64,000 bases of DNA from Leptothrix discophora (GTDB lineage Bacteria; Pseudomonadota; Gammaproteobacteria; Burkholderiales; Burkholderiaceae_C). Every line of letters begins with the position of its first letter. Positions within the stretch are counted from its first letter, which is position 1. Of the stretch, positions 9,194-18,080 are shown in pieces. The position numbers were made by a program, and so were the translations under genes. The DNA lies in contig NZ_JAUZEE010000004.1 of the NCBI RefSeq assembly GCF_030705305.1, positions 329,736 through 393,735 on the forward strand, read 5' to 3'. The notes under the pieces are model-generated. The model saw only the letters and a program-made list of their open reading frames with translations. It was not told the origin of the DNA and did not search any database.

Positions 9194-10705
9194 TCATTGC
9201 GGGTGCTGCCGTCGAGGAAGCACCACCCAAAAGTCCCGTGAGCGACGCGGCACGACGACCGACGGGTTGAACGTCGTGGGGGTACCGGACCCCGGGGTCG
9301 GTGACACCGGCCGACCCTTCGAAGGGGGCCCGTCGGCGTCCAGAATGGGGTCGGAACGGACCCTCTCACTGGCCCAGCGATGGGCTTCCCCGAAGATCGC
9401 CTGCAGCGACAGGGCCAGCCCCGGCATCGCGGCCAACGGTCCCGGCAGCCAGCCGGAGGGCTGCCTGACATGGCCCTGGACGAACGCCAGCAGGGCACCC
9501 AGCAGGCCGCTGCGTTGACGCGCCGCCTGTTCGATGCGGGCACCGGCGCGCACGCCGTGGTCCGGATCGCGGTAGGCGATGCCCAGGGTGGTCCGGATGT
9601 GGTCCAGCAGGCCCAGCATGTAGGCCTCGTCGGACAGCGCGACCTGGGTCGGCGCGACGCGTCGCGCCAGCAAGGCCATCAGGCGGGCGTTGACCAGGCC
9701 GACATAGGTCCATGGCCGATCGGCCAGGCCGGTGTCGGTCAGCGTCAGCACCGCGAGCCAGGCCTGCAACTGGTGACGCGGCAGCATGCGGATCAGGTCG
9801 GCCAGGCAGTTGGGCGCGTCCATCGGCGAGAGCCGGTGGTCGGACATGCCGGCCAACTGCCAGACCCGCAATGCGGTCGCTGGATCGGCCGCCAGGGCGA
9901 TCGCGATCGACTCGTTCGACGCGCCGTGCTGAATCAGGAGTTGCAGTCGCCGGATGACCTGGCGCGAGCACGCCGGCAGGCAGGGCGCCTTGACGACCGA
10001 GGGACGTGCGATGCCATGGCCCTGCATCAGGTCGAAGCCCAGCGCCTTGGCGGCGTCGATGTCGGCCTGGGTCTCGAGCTTCTCGGCGATCAGCTTGACG
10101 CCATGCCATCGGGCCAGCGTGAGCATGGCCGGCAAGTTCGCCGGGGCGGTCAGGCGCCAGTCGATCTTGATGAACTCGACCCACTCGATCAGCGTCCAGC
10201 GCGTATCCAGCGGCGAATCGATGTCGTCCAACGCGAAACGGTAGCCGCGCTGATGCAGATCGCGGACCCGCGCGATGACCTCGGGCGTGGCGACGATGGT
10301 CTCGAGCAGCTCGATGACCGCCCAGTCCGGCGAGACCGCCTCGACGACCGGGCCCATCAGCGTGGCCAGGTCGACGTTGACGAACCAGGTCAGGCCGCGC
10401 GCACGCCGGGGCAGACCCAGGTCCAGCACCGCGGTGGCGAGCACCTCGCAGGTCGCCTGCAGACCGGAGGTGATGCCGCGCGCGTCGTCGTGGTCACCGC
10501 CACGAAACAGCAGCTCATGACCCAAGGCGAGGCCATCGCGGTCCGCGATCACCTGCAGGCCGACCTGGCGCGGCTCGGGTTGACGCGCGAGTTCCGGCGC
10601 GCGGTCCGCAGCCGCTGCGGGCGTGTCGACCGGTTGGACGATGCGCAGGGGCACGGTGCGCTCGAAGTCGAACGGGCGGGTGGGCATCGGCAAGGTGTGG
10701 GCCAT
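9194..10705 (-). CDS. EAL-HDOD signalling protein (YuxH/CdgJ type)
   Basis: 503 residues. An EAL domain spans ~50-285 and an HDOD domain ~290-480. The EAL motif reads HELLFRG, the ELLFR form typical of EAL-HDOD proteins. Several EAL landmark residues remain: FVNVD, ELLE, the LDD of FALDDID, IKID, AEKLE and MQG, so binding or even hydrolysis of cyclic di-GMP cannot be excluded from sequence, although many members of this subfamily act as non-catalytic sensors. The HDOD part begins at IRRLQLLIQHGAS. It lies downstream of its paralogue (10844-12331) and upstream of the MotA-like and adhesin genes, all on one strand, which suggests c-di-GMP-linked control of surface attachment. The ATG start at 10705 has no strong ribosome site, and a second in-frame ATG lies six codons inside. 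Confidence 0.85.
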   Translation of the reverse strand: MAHTLPMPTRPFDFERTVPLRIVQPVDTPAAAADRAPELARQPEPRQVGLQVIADRDGLALGHELLFRGGDHDDARGITSGLQATCEVLATAVLDLGLPRRARGLTWFVNVDLATLMGPVVEAVSPDWAVIELLETIVATPEVIARVRDLHQRGYRFALDDIDSPLDTRWTLIEWVEFIKIDWRLTAPANLPAMLTLARWHGVKLIAEKLETQADIDAAKALGFDLMQGHGIARPSVVKAPCLPACSRQVIRRLQLLIQHGASNESIAIALAADPATALRVWQLAGMSDHRLSPMDAPNCLADLIRMLPRHQLQAWLAVLTLTDTGLADRPWTYVGLVNARLMALLARRVAPTQVALSDEAYMLGLLDHIRTTLGIAYRDPDHGVRAGARIEQAARQRSGLLGALLAFVQGHVRQPSGWLPGPLAAMPGLALSLQAIFGEAHRWASERVRSDPILDADGPPSKGRPVSPTPGSGTPTTFNPSVVVPRRSRDFWVVLPRRQHPQ

Positions 10706-10843
10706 GGGGGTCGACTGCGATGAGCCGGTGAGAGATGCGGTGGAGGACCCGGCCGCGCTGGTCGGGATGAGCAGCGGGCCGGAAGTCAGGACAAGCGGCT
10801 CGCGGCGAGCGGAGCGGCGATGAGCGGAGCGGCGATGCGCGCG

Positions 10844-12331
10844 TCAGCGCCGTTCGGCTCGGCGACGCGTCGCCGCCGACCGTGGGTCGATCCCCGCCGA
10901 GGCGGCCGGCAAGGTGATCTCGCGGTCGACGACCCACTGGCCGACTTCCTCGAAGAGGTCGGCGATGGCGGTGGCCGGTGCGGCTTGCTCGCCACCGGAC
11001 ATCAGCCGCTGGCCGATGTCGAGCACCGCGCCCAGCAGGCACTGGCGGCGGATCCAGGCGTCCTCGAGGGCGTGACTCATCAGCGGCATGGCCGTGCCGC
11101 CAGCCATGCGCTCGGGCAGGGTCAGGCGGAAATGCGCCACCAGGCCGAGCAGCGCGGCTTGCCGGTGCAGGTCGGGATAGGCCGGTGCCAGCCGTTCGGC
11201 CAGCAATTGCATGAAGCACGACAGGTGCATGGCACCCTCAGCCCAACCCGCTGGCGACCTCACGATGCGCAGGCGCGCTTCGAGCGCCAGCCCGTCCAGC
11301 CAGTTCGACAGGAAGCGTCCACGCAGAACGCGGACCAGGTCGAGGATGGAGTCGGGGCGGTGGGCGCGGCCGTTCAGGCCGTCGCAGGCCAGGATCATCA
11401 GGCGCAGCACCAGCGCCGGATCCTGTGCGGCCAGCTCGGCCAGGTCGGCGTCCGTTGCATCCGTCGCCAACAGGTTGCGCAGCTGGTCGATACGAAGCAG
11501 GCTGCACGGCGGCAGTTGCTCGCGCGAGGTGCTGGCCGGACGCGACAGCAGCGTGCCGGAATAGGCATGCACGCCCAGCGCGCGGTATTCGCGGAAGGCG
11601 TCGAGCCGGTCGATGCCACGCAGGTAGACGCGCCGGTCGGCGATGTCGGGCCAGAGCGCCAGCAGGGCCGAACGGTCGCTGGCGGCGATGTCGATCTGGA
11701 TCCACTGGACGTGGTCGATCAGTGCCAGGACCCGCGCCGAAGGCTGGCCGATGCAGGGCAGCGAGAAGGTGAAGCCGCGCGCACGCAGGTCATCGAGACG
11801 GTCCAGCAGAGACGGTGTGGGCCGCACCTGGGCCGGAAGCTGGACGATCGCCCAGGACGGGTCGAGCAGCTCGACCAGCGGTCCGGCCAGCAGTTCCTCG
11901 GAGACGTCGATGAAGAAGGGATGGCCTTCGCAGAGGTTGCGCAGGCCGACCGAGAAGACCAGGTCGCACAGCCCCGTGATCCAGGCCGCCGGGGTCGGCG
12001 GCAAGAGGGTCTCGCGGGCCAGCGGCAGCACGTGCAGCGCCACCTCGTGGCCCAGGCTGTTGACCACCTTGACCGTCCGGACCGACACGTGCGGCATCTG
12101 GATGGCCACTGGCGAGTGGTTCGGGGATGCCGCCGTCGCACCGGGGTTCACGCCCGCGGCCGGCGGCAAGGTGGCCGGTTCAGGCAGCAGCGCCGCATCG
12201 AACTCGCCCTGCGCTGGAGCCGCCGGCAGGACCGGCAACGCGTGCGCTGCGCACGGTACGGAGGCCGCAATGTCCAGGCTTTCGCTCGGGCGTTGCGGGG
12301 TCGTGCAGGGAGAGGGGACGTCGGGTCGCAT
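10844..12331 (-). CDS. Degenerate EAL-HDOD protein, paralogue of its downstream neighbour
   Basis: 495 residues from the ATG at 12329-12331, preceded by GAGGAG nine bases upstream; an 87-base longer frame exists but has no such site. It aligns along its length with the 9194-10705 protein, but the catalytic positions are gone: the ELLE site reads QLPA, the DD site reads SLPCIG, the KID lysine is Gln (IQID), AEKLE reads LRGID, and the final Q motif reads YSGTLLSRP. It should therefore be unable to hydrolyse cyclic di-GMP. The C-terminal HDOD domain (about 290-470) is retained. The first ~95 residues are Pro/Ala-rich and unique. Likely role (inference): a protein-protein signalling partner or nucleotide sensor for the adhesin locus. 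It starts just downstream of the terminator of the inositol dehydrogenase genes. Confidence 0.8.
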   Translation of the reverse strand: MRPDVPSPCTTPQRPSESLDIAASVPCAAHALPVLPAAPAQGEFDAALLPEPATLPPAAGVNPGATAASPNHSPVAIQMPHVSVRTVKVVNSLGHEVALHVLPLARETLLPPTPAAWITGLCDLVFSVGLRNLCEGHPFFIDVSEELLAGPLVELLDPSWAIVQLPAQVRPTPSLLDRLDDLRARGFTFSLPCIGQPSARVLALIDHVQWIQIDIAASDRSALLALWPDIADRRVYLRGIDRLDAFREYRALGVHAYSGTLLSRPASTSREQLPPCSLLRIDQLRNLLATDATDADLAELAAQDPALVLRLMILACDGLNGRAHRPDSILDLVRVLRGRFLSNWLDGLALEARLRIVRSPAGWAEGAMHLSCFMQLLAERLAPAYPDLHRQAALLGLVAHFRLTLPERMAGGTAMPLMSHALEDAWIRRQCLLGAVLDIGQRLMSGGEQAAPATAIADLFEEVGQWVVDREITLPAASAGIDPRSAATRRRAERR

Positions 12332-12446
12332 CGCATTCAGCTCCTCGTCGCCACCGGCATGAAACCGGCATGAAACGACAGTGAATGCAGTGTGCTGAGC
12401 GCCCCCCGGACCGCCCACTACCTATTGCGACGGTTGTGTGTCACCC

Positions 12447-12466
12447 GCCTACAGCTTTTTGTAGGC
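12447..12466 (-). terminator. Hairpin after the inositol dehydrogenase pair
   Basis: GCCTACA-N6-TGTAGGC forms a seven-base perfect stem about 40 bases past the stop of the 12507-13550 gene on the minus strand. A second weaker GC hairpin lies beside it. There is no clear U-tract, so intrinsic termination is only probable. Confidence 0.45.
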
Positions 12467-12506
12467 CCTGCCAAAGCAGGCCTGGCGGACCCGTCCGCCC
12501 GCCGGA

Positions 12507-13550
12507 TCAGGCGATCGTTTCGACCTGCCCGCTGTGCAGCGAACGCGTGATCGCCAGGCCGATGCGGGTGGCTTCCATCGCGTCCGACAGCGTCAGGTCC
12601 AGCGGTGCCACGCCGCGGCAGGCGGCCACGAAGGCGTTGATCTCGCGGGTGAAGGCACCCTCGAAGCGGGCATGGAAATCGGGCAGCACGGCATGGCCGA
12701 CACCGCGCGCATCGCTGCGGATCACGCGGTCCAGCGCGGCGTGTTCGCCGACCATGAGCTTGCCGGCCGTGCCGATGATCTCGGTGGTGGTCTCGTGGCC
12801 ATGGGCGAAGGTGCGCGAGGCATAGAAGACCGCGCGGGCGCCGCCCTCGAACTCGACGATGGCCAGGCCGTTGTCGACGTCGCCGCATTCGGCCAGGCCG
12901 GGATGCATCGCGATGGTGCCGCTGGCGAAGGCGCGCAGTGCCTTGGGCCGGCCGAGCATCCAGCGCGCCAGGTCGATGTCGTGAACGCTGCAGTCCATGT
13001 AGATGCCGCCCGACGTCGGCGCGAAGCGCACGAAGAAGCCGTCCGGGTCGTTCTGGTCGCAGGTCTGCGAGCGCACGAGAAAGGGTCGACCGATCTCGCC
13101 GGCGGCGATCGCGGCCTGGGCGTTCTGGTAGCTGGCGTCGAAGCGGCGCACGAAGCCGACCATCGCGACCTGGCCGGGATGCTGCTCGGCCACGGCCAGC
13201 ACGCGTTCGCAGTCCGGCACGTTCAGCGCCAGCGGCTTCTCGACGAAGACGTGCTTGCCGGCCTTCAGCGCGGCGATGGTCTGGTCGGCATGCAGCGACG
13301 TCGGCGTGACCAGCACGACCGCGTCGATGTCCGGGTCGGCCAGGAAGGCGTCGAAGTCGGCATGCACGCGCTGCACGCCCAGCGAGGTCCGCGCGTGCTC
13401 GCGTTCGGCCTCGACCGGGCTGCAGGCCGAGACCAGCTGGACATGACGGGTCGTGAAGGCCAGCGCCTCGGCATGGCGGCGGCCGAGCCGGCCGAGGCCG
13501 GCGATGCCCACGCGCAGGTGGCCGGTGATGGGGGCGTTCGATGTCGTCAT
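12507..13550 (-). CDS. Gfo/Idh/MocA-family inositol dehydrogenase (paralogue of IolG)
   Basis: 347 residues. The N-terminal Rossmann fold has GIAGLGRLG, followed by the family EKP motif (104-106) with the catalytic lysine at 105. The C-terminal substrate domain contains H190-D191, the His-Asp pair used in inositol dehydrogenases. NAD(P)-dependent oxidation of an inositol ring to an inosose is the expected reaction. It follows iolG by 27 bp on the same strand, so the two are co-transcribed. Because the cluster already has a closer IolG and a third family member at 37246, this copy probably handles another stereoisomer (scyllo- or D-chiro-inositol) or an inosamine; this is inference. MocA of rhizopine catabolism belongs to the same family. 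Start ATG at 13550 with GAAGAGA upstream. Confidence 0.85.
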   Translation of the reverse strand: MTTSNAPITGHLRVGIAGLGRLGRRHAEALAFTTRHVQLVSACSPVEAEREHARTSLGVQRVHADFDAFLADPDIDAVVLVTPTSLHADQTIAALKAGKHVFVEKPLALNVPDCERVLAVAEQHPGQVAMVGFVRRFDASYQNAQAAIAAGEIGRPFLVRSQTCDQNDPDGFFVRFAPTSGGIYMDCSVHDIDLARWMLGRPKALRAFASGTIAMHPGLAECGDVDNGLAIVEFEGGARAVFYASRTFAHGHETTTEIIGTAGKLMVGEHAALDRVIRSDARGVGHAVLPDFHARFEGAFTREINAFVAACRGVAPLDLTLSDAMEATRIGLAITRSLHSGQVETIA

Positions 13551-13577
13551 GTCAGCGGTCTCTTCAGGTGGTTGGAA

Positions 13578-14573
13578 TCAGAGCTGGATCGGCTGGCCGC
13601 TGTTGGCGCTCTCGGTCGCCGCGTCGGCCAGGATCTGCGCCTTCACGCCGTCGGCCACCGTGGTGCGGAAGGGCGCGCCGGTCTGCAGGCAGTCGAAGAA
13701 GTGGGCGATCTCGGCCTTGTAGGCGGCGGCATAGCGCTGCAGGAAGAAGGCCTCGGGCTTGTCGGCACGCACGCCCTGGGCATCCCACTGCACGACCTGG
13801 CTGGGCGTGTGGTTGCCGCACTGGAGCATGCCGGCCGATCCCAGCACCTCGAAGCGCTGGTCGTAGCCGTAGGCGGCACGGCGGCTGGTGTTGATCTGGC
13901 AGAGACGGCCCTTCTTCGTGCGGATCGTCACGGCGGTGCTGTCGTAGTCGCCCAGGCCGGCGATGGCCGGGTCGGTCAGCACCGAGCCGGAGGCACTCAG
14001 CCAGTCGGCCTCGTCGCCGTCGGCGCAGAGGATCCAGCGGAACACGTCCAGGTCGTGGATCAGCATGTCGCGGAAGATGCCACCGGAGGCCTTGATGTAT
14101 TCGGCCGGCGGGGCGCCCGGGTCGCGGCTGGTGATGATCAGCATCTCGGGATTGCCGATCTCGCCGCGGTCCATGCGGGTGCGGGCCTCGTTGAAGGTCG
14201 GGTCGAAGCGGCGCTGGAAGCCGATCATGCAGGCCACGCCGGCGGCCTTGACGGCCTCGCCGCAGGCGATGGCGCGCGGCACCGACAGGTCGACCGGCTT
14301 CTCGCAGAAGATGTGCTTGCCGGCGGCGGCCGCGCGGTTGATCAGGTCCGAATGGGTCGACGTCGGCGAGGTGATCGCCACCGCGTCGATGGACGGGTCG
14401 GCCAGCACCGCCTCGATGGTCGAGACCTGCGCGCCGAGCTGCTGCGCGAGCTGCGCGGCGCTGTCGCCCATCGGGTCACAGATGGACTGGAGCTTCACGC
14501 CAGGCAGCGAAGCCAGGTTGGTGGCGTGGATGCGGCCGATGCGGCCAGCGCCAAAGACGGCGACGTTCTTCAT
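13578..14573 (-). CDS. iolG: Inositol 2-dehydrogenase
   Basis: 331 residues, the usual length for IolG. The Rossmann motif GAGRIGRIH lies at the N-terminus, EKPVDL follows with the catalytic lysine near 92, and LIHDLDVFRW carries the conserved His-Asp (near 173-176). It oxidises myo-inositol to 2-keto-myo-inositol (scyllo-inosose), the entry step of the pathway completed by iolE, iolD, iolB and iolC further right. It is the first gene of a two-gene minus-strand operon. The start has a clean GAGGAG nine bases upstream. The divergent intergenic region towards iolI carries two inverted repeats of the GGAA-N6-TTCC type, 29 bp apart, so control by the RpiR regulator of this island is likely. Confidence 0.92.
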   Translation of the reverse strand: MKNVAVFGAGRIGRIHATNLASLPGVKLQSICDPMGDSAAQLAQQLGAQVSTIEAVLADPSIDAVAITSPTSTHSDLINRAAAAGKHIFCEKPVDLSVPRAIACGEAVKAAGVACMIGFQRRFDPTFNEARTRMDRGEIGNPEMLIITSRDPGAPPAEYIKASGGIFRDMLIHDLDVFRWILCADGDEADWLSASGSVLTDPAIAGLGDYDSTAVTIRTKKGRLCQINTSRRAAYGYDQRFEVLGSAGMLQCGNHTPSQVVQWDAQGVRADKPEAFFLQRYAAAYKAEIAHFFDCLQTGAPFRTTVADGVKAQILADAATESANSGQPIQL

Positions 14574-14926
14574 GGGGTCTCCTCGACGGGGGCGGGTGTG
14601 CAGGCAGGACGGAAGGCGGGGTTCACGGGCGGTGGGGAGGCCACCCGGAACGCGGATCGGACTATAGCGAGCCGACCCATCGTTTTGGAATTTTTTTTCT
14701 GATATTCCAGATCAGTGAACTCAGTTTCATCGCAGCCTGACGGCGCATCACCTAGGGAAAACACGAAGATCGTGCCGTCGACGGCGACAAGCATCGCCTT
14801 CGCTTGAGCAAAAAAGGTCAAGGCCGTGCCGGACAAGGCCGTGGCCGCACCCTAGAGTCGGCGCCATGCCAGCCACCGTGCGTGGCCGCTTTTGCCAACC
14901 CGTCGTCACGACCCTGGAGACACCGC
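14574..14926. promoter_or_regulatory. Divergent iolG/iolI intergenic region with two IolR-like boxes
   Basis: This 353-base gap between iolG and iolI holds no credible gene. It is notably more AT-rich than its surroundings around 14680-14730. Two inverted repeats occur there: GGAA-tttttt-TTCT at 14687-14700 and TGAA-ctcagt-TTCA at 14716-14729, whose GAA half-sites are 29 bp apart. They resemble GGAA-N6-TTCC, which I recall as the target of the RpiR-type inositol repressor of Sinorhizobium. A ten-base direct repeat (CAAGGCCGTG, twice near 14820-14855) lies closer to iolI; its meaning is unknown. Confidence 0.6.
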
Positions 14927-15760
14927 ATGTCCGCCCTCCGCTTCTGCCTGAACCGCATGTCCGCCCCGCGCATGGCCTTCGAGGCCTATGCCGCCATGAC
15001 CCGCCGGCTGGGCGTGCAGGCCATCGAGATCCGCAACGACCTGGGCGGTGTCGAGATCACCGACGGCACGCCGGCCGCCACGATCGGCGCCATCGCCCGT
15101 GACCACGGCCTGGTGATCCGCTCGATCAACGCGCTGCAGCGCTTCGAGCAGTTCACCGCCGAGCGCGAGGCCGAAGCCATCGAGCTGGCCCGCTACGCCC
15201 GCGACTGCGGCGCCGAGGCGCTGGTGCTCTGCCCCACCAACAGCCGCGCCGACCGGCGCTCGGCCGACGAGCGCCATGCCGCGCTGGTGCATGCGCTGAA
15301 GTCGCTCAAGCCCATCCTGGCCGACCACGGCATCGTCGGCCTGGTCGAGCCGCTGGGCTTCGAGGAATGCGCCGTGCGCCGCAAGTCGCAGGCCGTGCGC
15401 GCCTTCGAGGAGATCGGCGCCGACGCGACCTTCCGCCTGGTCCACGACACCTTCCACCACCACCTCGCCGGCGAAGGCCTGTTCTTCCCGCAGTGGACCG
15501 GCCTGATCCACATCTCCGGCGTCGAGGACTCGGCCGTGACCGTGCCCGACATGCGCGACGGCCACCGCGTGCTCGTCGGCTCGGCCGACCGGCTGGGCAA
15601 CCCGGCACAGATCCGCCGCCTGCTGGACGCCGGCTACGCGGGCTACGTGTCCTTCGAGCCCTTCGCGGAATCGGTCGCGGCCTCGGCCTCGATCGAGGCG
15701 GAACTGGCCGCCAGCATGGCCTGGCTGGACGCCTCGGTGGCGACCGCTCAGCCGGCCTGA
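14927..15760 (+). CDS. iolI: 2-keto-myo-inositol isomerase (TIM barrel)
   Basis: 277 residues from the ATG at 14927 (CTGGAGAC just upstream); an upstream start would add 41 non-conserved residues. The protein is a xylose-isomerase-like TIM barrel of the length of Bacillus IolI (278). Shared landmarks are IEIRNDLG near the N-terminus, LVEPLGF with the metal-binding Glu, LVHDTFHHHLAG with the Asp/His metal ligands, and SFEPF at the end with the last Glu. IolI interconverts 2-keto-myo-inositol and 1-keto-D-chiro-inositol, linking D-chiro-inositol use to the main pathway. It is divergent from iolG and is followed after 31 bp by a LacI regulator on the same strand. Confidence 0.85.
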   Translation: MSALRFCLNRMSAPRMAFEAYAAMTRRLGVQAIEIRNDLGGVEITDGTPAATIGAIARDHGLVIRSINALQRFEQFTAEREAEAIELARYARDCGAEALVLCPTNSRADRRSADERHAALVHALKSLKPILADHGIVGLVEPLGFEECAVRRKSQAVRAFEEIGADATFRLVHDTFHHHLAGEGLFFPQWTGLIHISGVEDSAVTVPDMRDGHRVLVGSADRLGNPAQIRRLLDAGYAGYVSFEPFAESVAASASIEAELAASMAWLDASVATAQPA

Positions 15761-15791
15761 CGCGAGGGCCGGACGCAGCGGAGCGACGACC

Positions 15792-16937
15792 ATGAGCGCC
15801 ACGACGTCGCATCATCCGGCGATGGTCCGTCGCAAGCGCTCTGCCCGATTCATCGAGATCGCCGCCGCTGCCGGCGTCAGCATCTCGACCGTCAACCGCG
15901 TGCTCAACGAGCGCGGCAGCGTCTCGTCCGAGACCCGCGCCCGTGTCGTCGCCGCAGCCAAGCAACTGGGCGTGCCGCGCGTGCTGCCCGATCCGCGCCA
16001 TGGCCTGACCCGCTATGACGTGATCCTCGCGGCCAGCCCGACGCCCTACTTCGGCCGCCTGGAACTGGCCTTGCAGCGCAGCGCGCAGATGCTGGACACG
16101 CGCATCGTGATCCACCGCCACCGGGTCGACGCGGCCGACGAGGCGGCGCTGCTGCAGGCCATCGGCCAGCCTCGCCACCGACGCGACGGCCTGATGGTCG
16201 CGCTGCACGACAGCGCCGCGGTGCGCGAGGCCCTGCGGGCCCAGCGCGAGCGCGGCATCCCGGTGGTGACGCTCATGAGCGCGATCGGCGCGCCGGGCGA
16301 GATCGACGGCCTGCGCTACGTCGGCATCGACAACCTGCGCGCCGGCCGCACCGCCGGCCACTTCATCGGTCGCATGACGCCGGCCAGCGCCGGCCCGGGC
16401 CATGTCCTGCTGCTGACCCATCGCCTGAGTTACCGCGCGCATGCCGAACGCATCGAGGGCTGCCGGCAGGTGCTGGCCGGGCGCCACCCGCACCTGACGC
16501 TGGCCGAGCCGGTCGAGTGCCTGGACGATGCCGACCGCAACCAGCTGGCGGTGCAGCAGGCACTGCAGGCCAGCCGCCGCGACGGCCTGCCGCTGGTGGC
16601 GATCTATCACAGCGGCGCGGGCAGCTCCGGCATCGCGCGGGCGCTGCAACAGGCGCGTGGCCTGCTGCCGCGCCGCGTCACCTGGATCGGCCACGAGTTG
16701 AGCGACGACCACCGCCGCTGGCTGCGCGAGGACCTGCTGGACCTCGCCATCGACCAGGACCCGGACGGCCAGATCGTCGCCGGCCTGCACCACCTGCTGC
16801 ATGCCAGCGGCTACGTCGATGACGCGCCGCGCGACGAGCCGAACGACTTCCGGCTGTTCTGCGCCGAGAACCTGCGTGAACTGCCGCCCTACCTGGACGG
16901 ACCGCTGCATGCACCGCTCGAGAAGATCGTCCGCTGA
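15792..16937 (+). CDS. LacI-family transcriptional regulator
   Basis: 381 residues. The N-terminal helix-turn-helix (about 20-65) reads IAAAAGVSISTVNRVLNERG, a typical LacI HTH with hinge region. A periplasmic-binding-protein-like sensor domain of the type-4 fold follows (about 75-345). It lies 31 bp downstream of iolI and probably shares its transcript. It most likely senses an inositol or derivative and controls part of the island, but neither the ligand nor the operator can be read from the sequence. It is a different subfamily from the LacI protein at 24761. Confidence 0.85.
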   Translation: MSATTSHHPAMVRRKRSARFIEIAAAAGVSISTVNRVLNERGSVSSETRARVVAAAKQLGVPRVLPDPRHGLTRYDVILAASPTPYFGRLELALQRSAQMLDTRIVIHRHRVDAADEAALLQAIGQPRHRRDGLMVALHDSAAVREALRAQRERGIPVVTLMSAIGAPGEIDGLRYVGIDNLRAGRTAGHFIGRMTPASAGPGHVLLLTHRLSYRAHAERIEGCRQVLAGRHPHLTLAEPVECLDDADRNQLAVQQALQASRRDGLPLVAIYHSGAGSSGIARALQQARGLLPRRVTWIGHELSDDHRRWLREDLLDLAIDQDPDGQIVAGLHHLLHASGYVDDAPRDEPNDFRLFCAENLRELPPYLDGPLHAPLEKIVR

Positions 16938-16965
16938 GCCGCGCCGCCCGGCGCTGGCGTGCGGC

Positions 16966-17856
16966 TCAGGTGGCCGTGTCGCGCACCGCGCCGGACAGGG
17001 TGGTCGGCCGGTACGGCAGTTCGAGCCGGTAGGCCAGGGCGATGAACAGGCTCTGCGCCAGGCCCATCGTGCTGGTCAGCGAACGGAAGCCGAAGGTCGA
17101 GTTGTCCTGCACCACCAGCGCGACCTGGGCCTCGCGGGCCAGCGGGCTCATGCGGCTGTCGGTGATCGCGATCAGCTTGGCGCCACGCTGCACCGCCTGC
17201 TGGGCCACCGTGACCGTCTCCTCGGCATAGGGCGCGAAGGAGATCGCGATGATCACGTCGCCGGCCCGCACCGAGCGGGTCTGGCCCTCGTGCATGCTGC
17301 CCATCGCGCTGACCAGCATGATCCGCTTGTCGGTGTGCTGCAGCGCGTAGTCGAGGTAGACGGCGACCGAGAAGCTGCGCCGCGAGCCGCAGATCCAGAT
17401 CACGTCGGTCTCGGCCAGCAGGTCGACCGCGAGCTTGAAGGCCGGGCCGCTCAGGTCGTGCTGAAGCTCCTGCATGCCGGCGATGCTGCCGCCGAGGAAC
17501 TCGTGCGCGATCTCGACCGCCGACAGGCTGCCCGCGCCGGAGTCGATCACCTCGCGGATGCGGGCCTTGTAGTTGCGGCTCGGCGCGATCTGCTGGCTCA
17601 GGCCGTCGCGGAAGATGCGCTGCAGCTCGGTGTAGCCGCTGAAGCCGAAATGCTTGGCGAAGCGCACGACCGCCGAAGGCTGCACGCCGCACTGCGCGGC
17701 AACTTCCTGGATGCCCTCGAGCCCGAGGTGGTCGCGGTGCTGCTCGACATGCCGGGCGATCAGCTTGAGCTGCTTGCTCAGGCTCTCGTATTCCTCGGAG
17801 ATGCGCTTGAGGAGCTGGTCGACGGTGAGCTTCTGCGGAGCGATGTCAGGCGTCAT
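16966..17856 (-). CDS. RpiR-family regulator with SIS domain, probable IolR-type inositol repressor
   Basis: 296 residues from the ATG at 17854-17856; a GTG 51 bases upstream would give 313. An N-terminal RpiR helix-turn-helix (about 15-85, with QPSAVVRFAKHFGFSGYTE) is followed by an SIS sugar-isomerase domain (about 130-260, CGSRRSFSVAVY and the SFAPYAEET loop). RpiR proteins named IolR repress inositol genes in Salmonella and Sinorhizobium. Its position among iol genes makes the same role the best guess, though specificity is not proven here. Its own promoter, shared with the divergent mocF-like gene, carries three GAA-N6-TT(T/G)C boxes spaced exactly 30 bp, suggesting autoregulation. Confidence 0.85.
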   Translation of the reverse strand: MTPDIAPQKLTVDQLLKRISEEYESLSKQLKLIARHVEQHRDHLGLEGIQEVAAQCGVQPSAVVRFAKHFGFSGYTELQRIFRDGLSQQIAPSRNYKARIREVIDSGAGSLSAVEIAHEFLGGSIAGMQELQHDLSGPAFKLAVDLLAETDVIWICGSRRSFSVAVYLDYALQHTDKRIMLVSAMGSMHEGQTRSVRAGDVIIAISFAPYAEETVTVAQQAVQRGAKLIAITDSRMSPLAREAQVALVVQDNSTFGFRSLTSTMGLAQSLFIALAYRLELPYRPTTLSGAVRDTAT

Positions 17857-17916
17857 GGAAGGCGGCCCTGTGGTGGCTCGGCCGGGTCGGCCGGGAACGG
17901 TTGTCACACGATTGTA

Positions 17917-17990
17917 CGAAGCGGGTTTTCAGGATCCTGTCGGCATAGAACCGAGTTTTCCCCTAGTCTCGCAAATAGAAATCTGTTTGC
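17917..17990. promoter_or_regulatory. Three 30-bp-phased IolR-like boxes between the rpiR and mocF-like genes
   Basis: GAA half-sites fall at 17918, 17948 and 17978, exactly 30 bp apart. Each is followed by six bases and then TTTC, TTTC and TTGC. All three are weaker than the GGAA-N6-TTCC copy near mocD, but the regular spacing (about three helical turns) is unlikely by chance. They sit in the only divergent promoter region of the regulator and the MocF-like reductase. Confidence 0.55.
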
Positions 17991-18080
17991 AATGCAGAGG
18001 GTCGATTCCTAGAATCGATCGCCAGCCGGACCGCCGTCCGGGCCTTCCGTTCCCACCTCACATCCGCACGCGAGCGCCTC

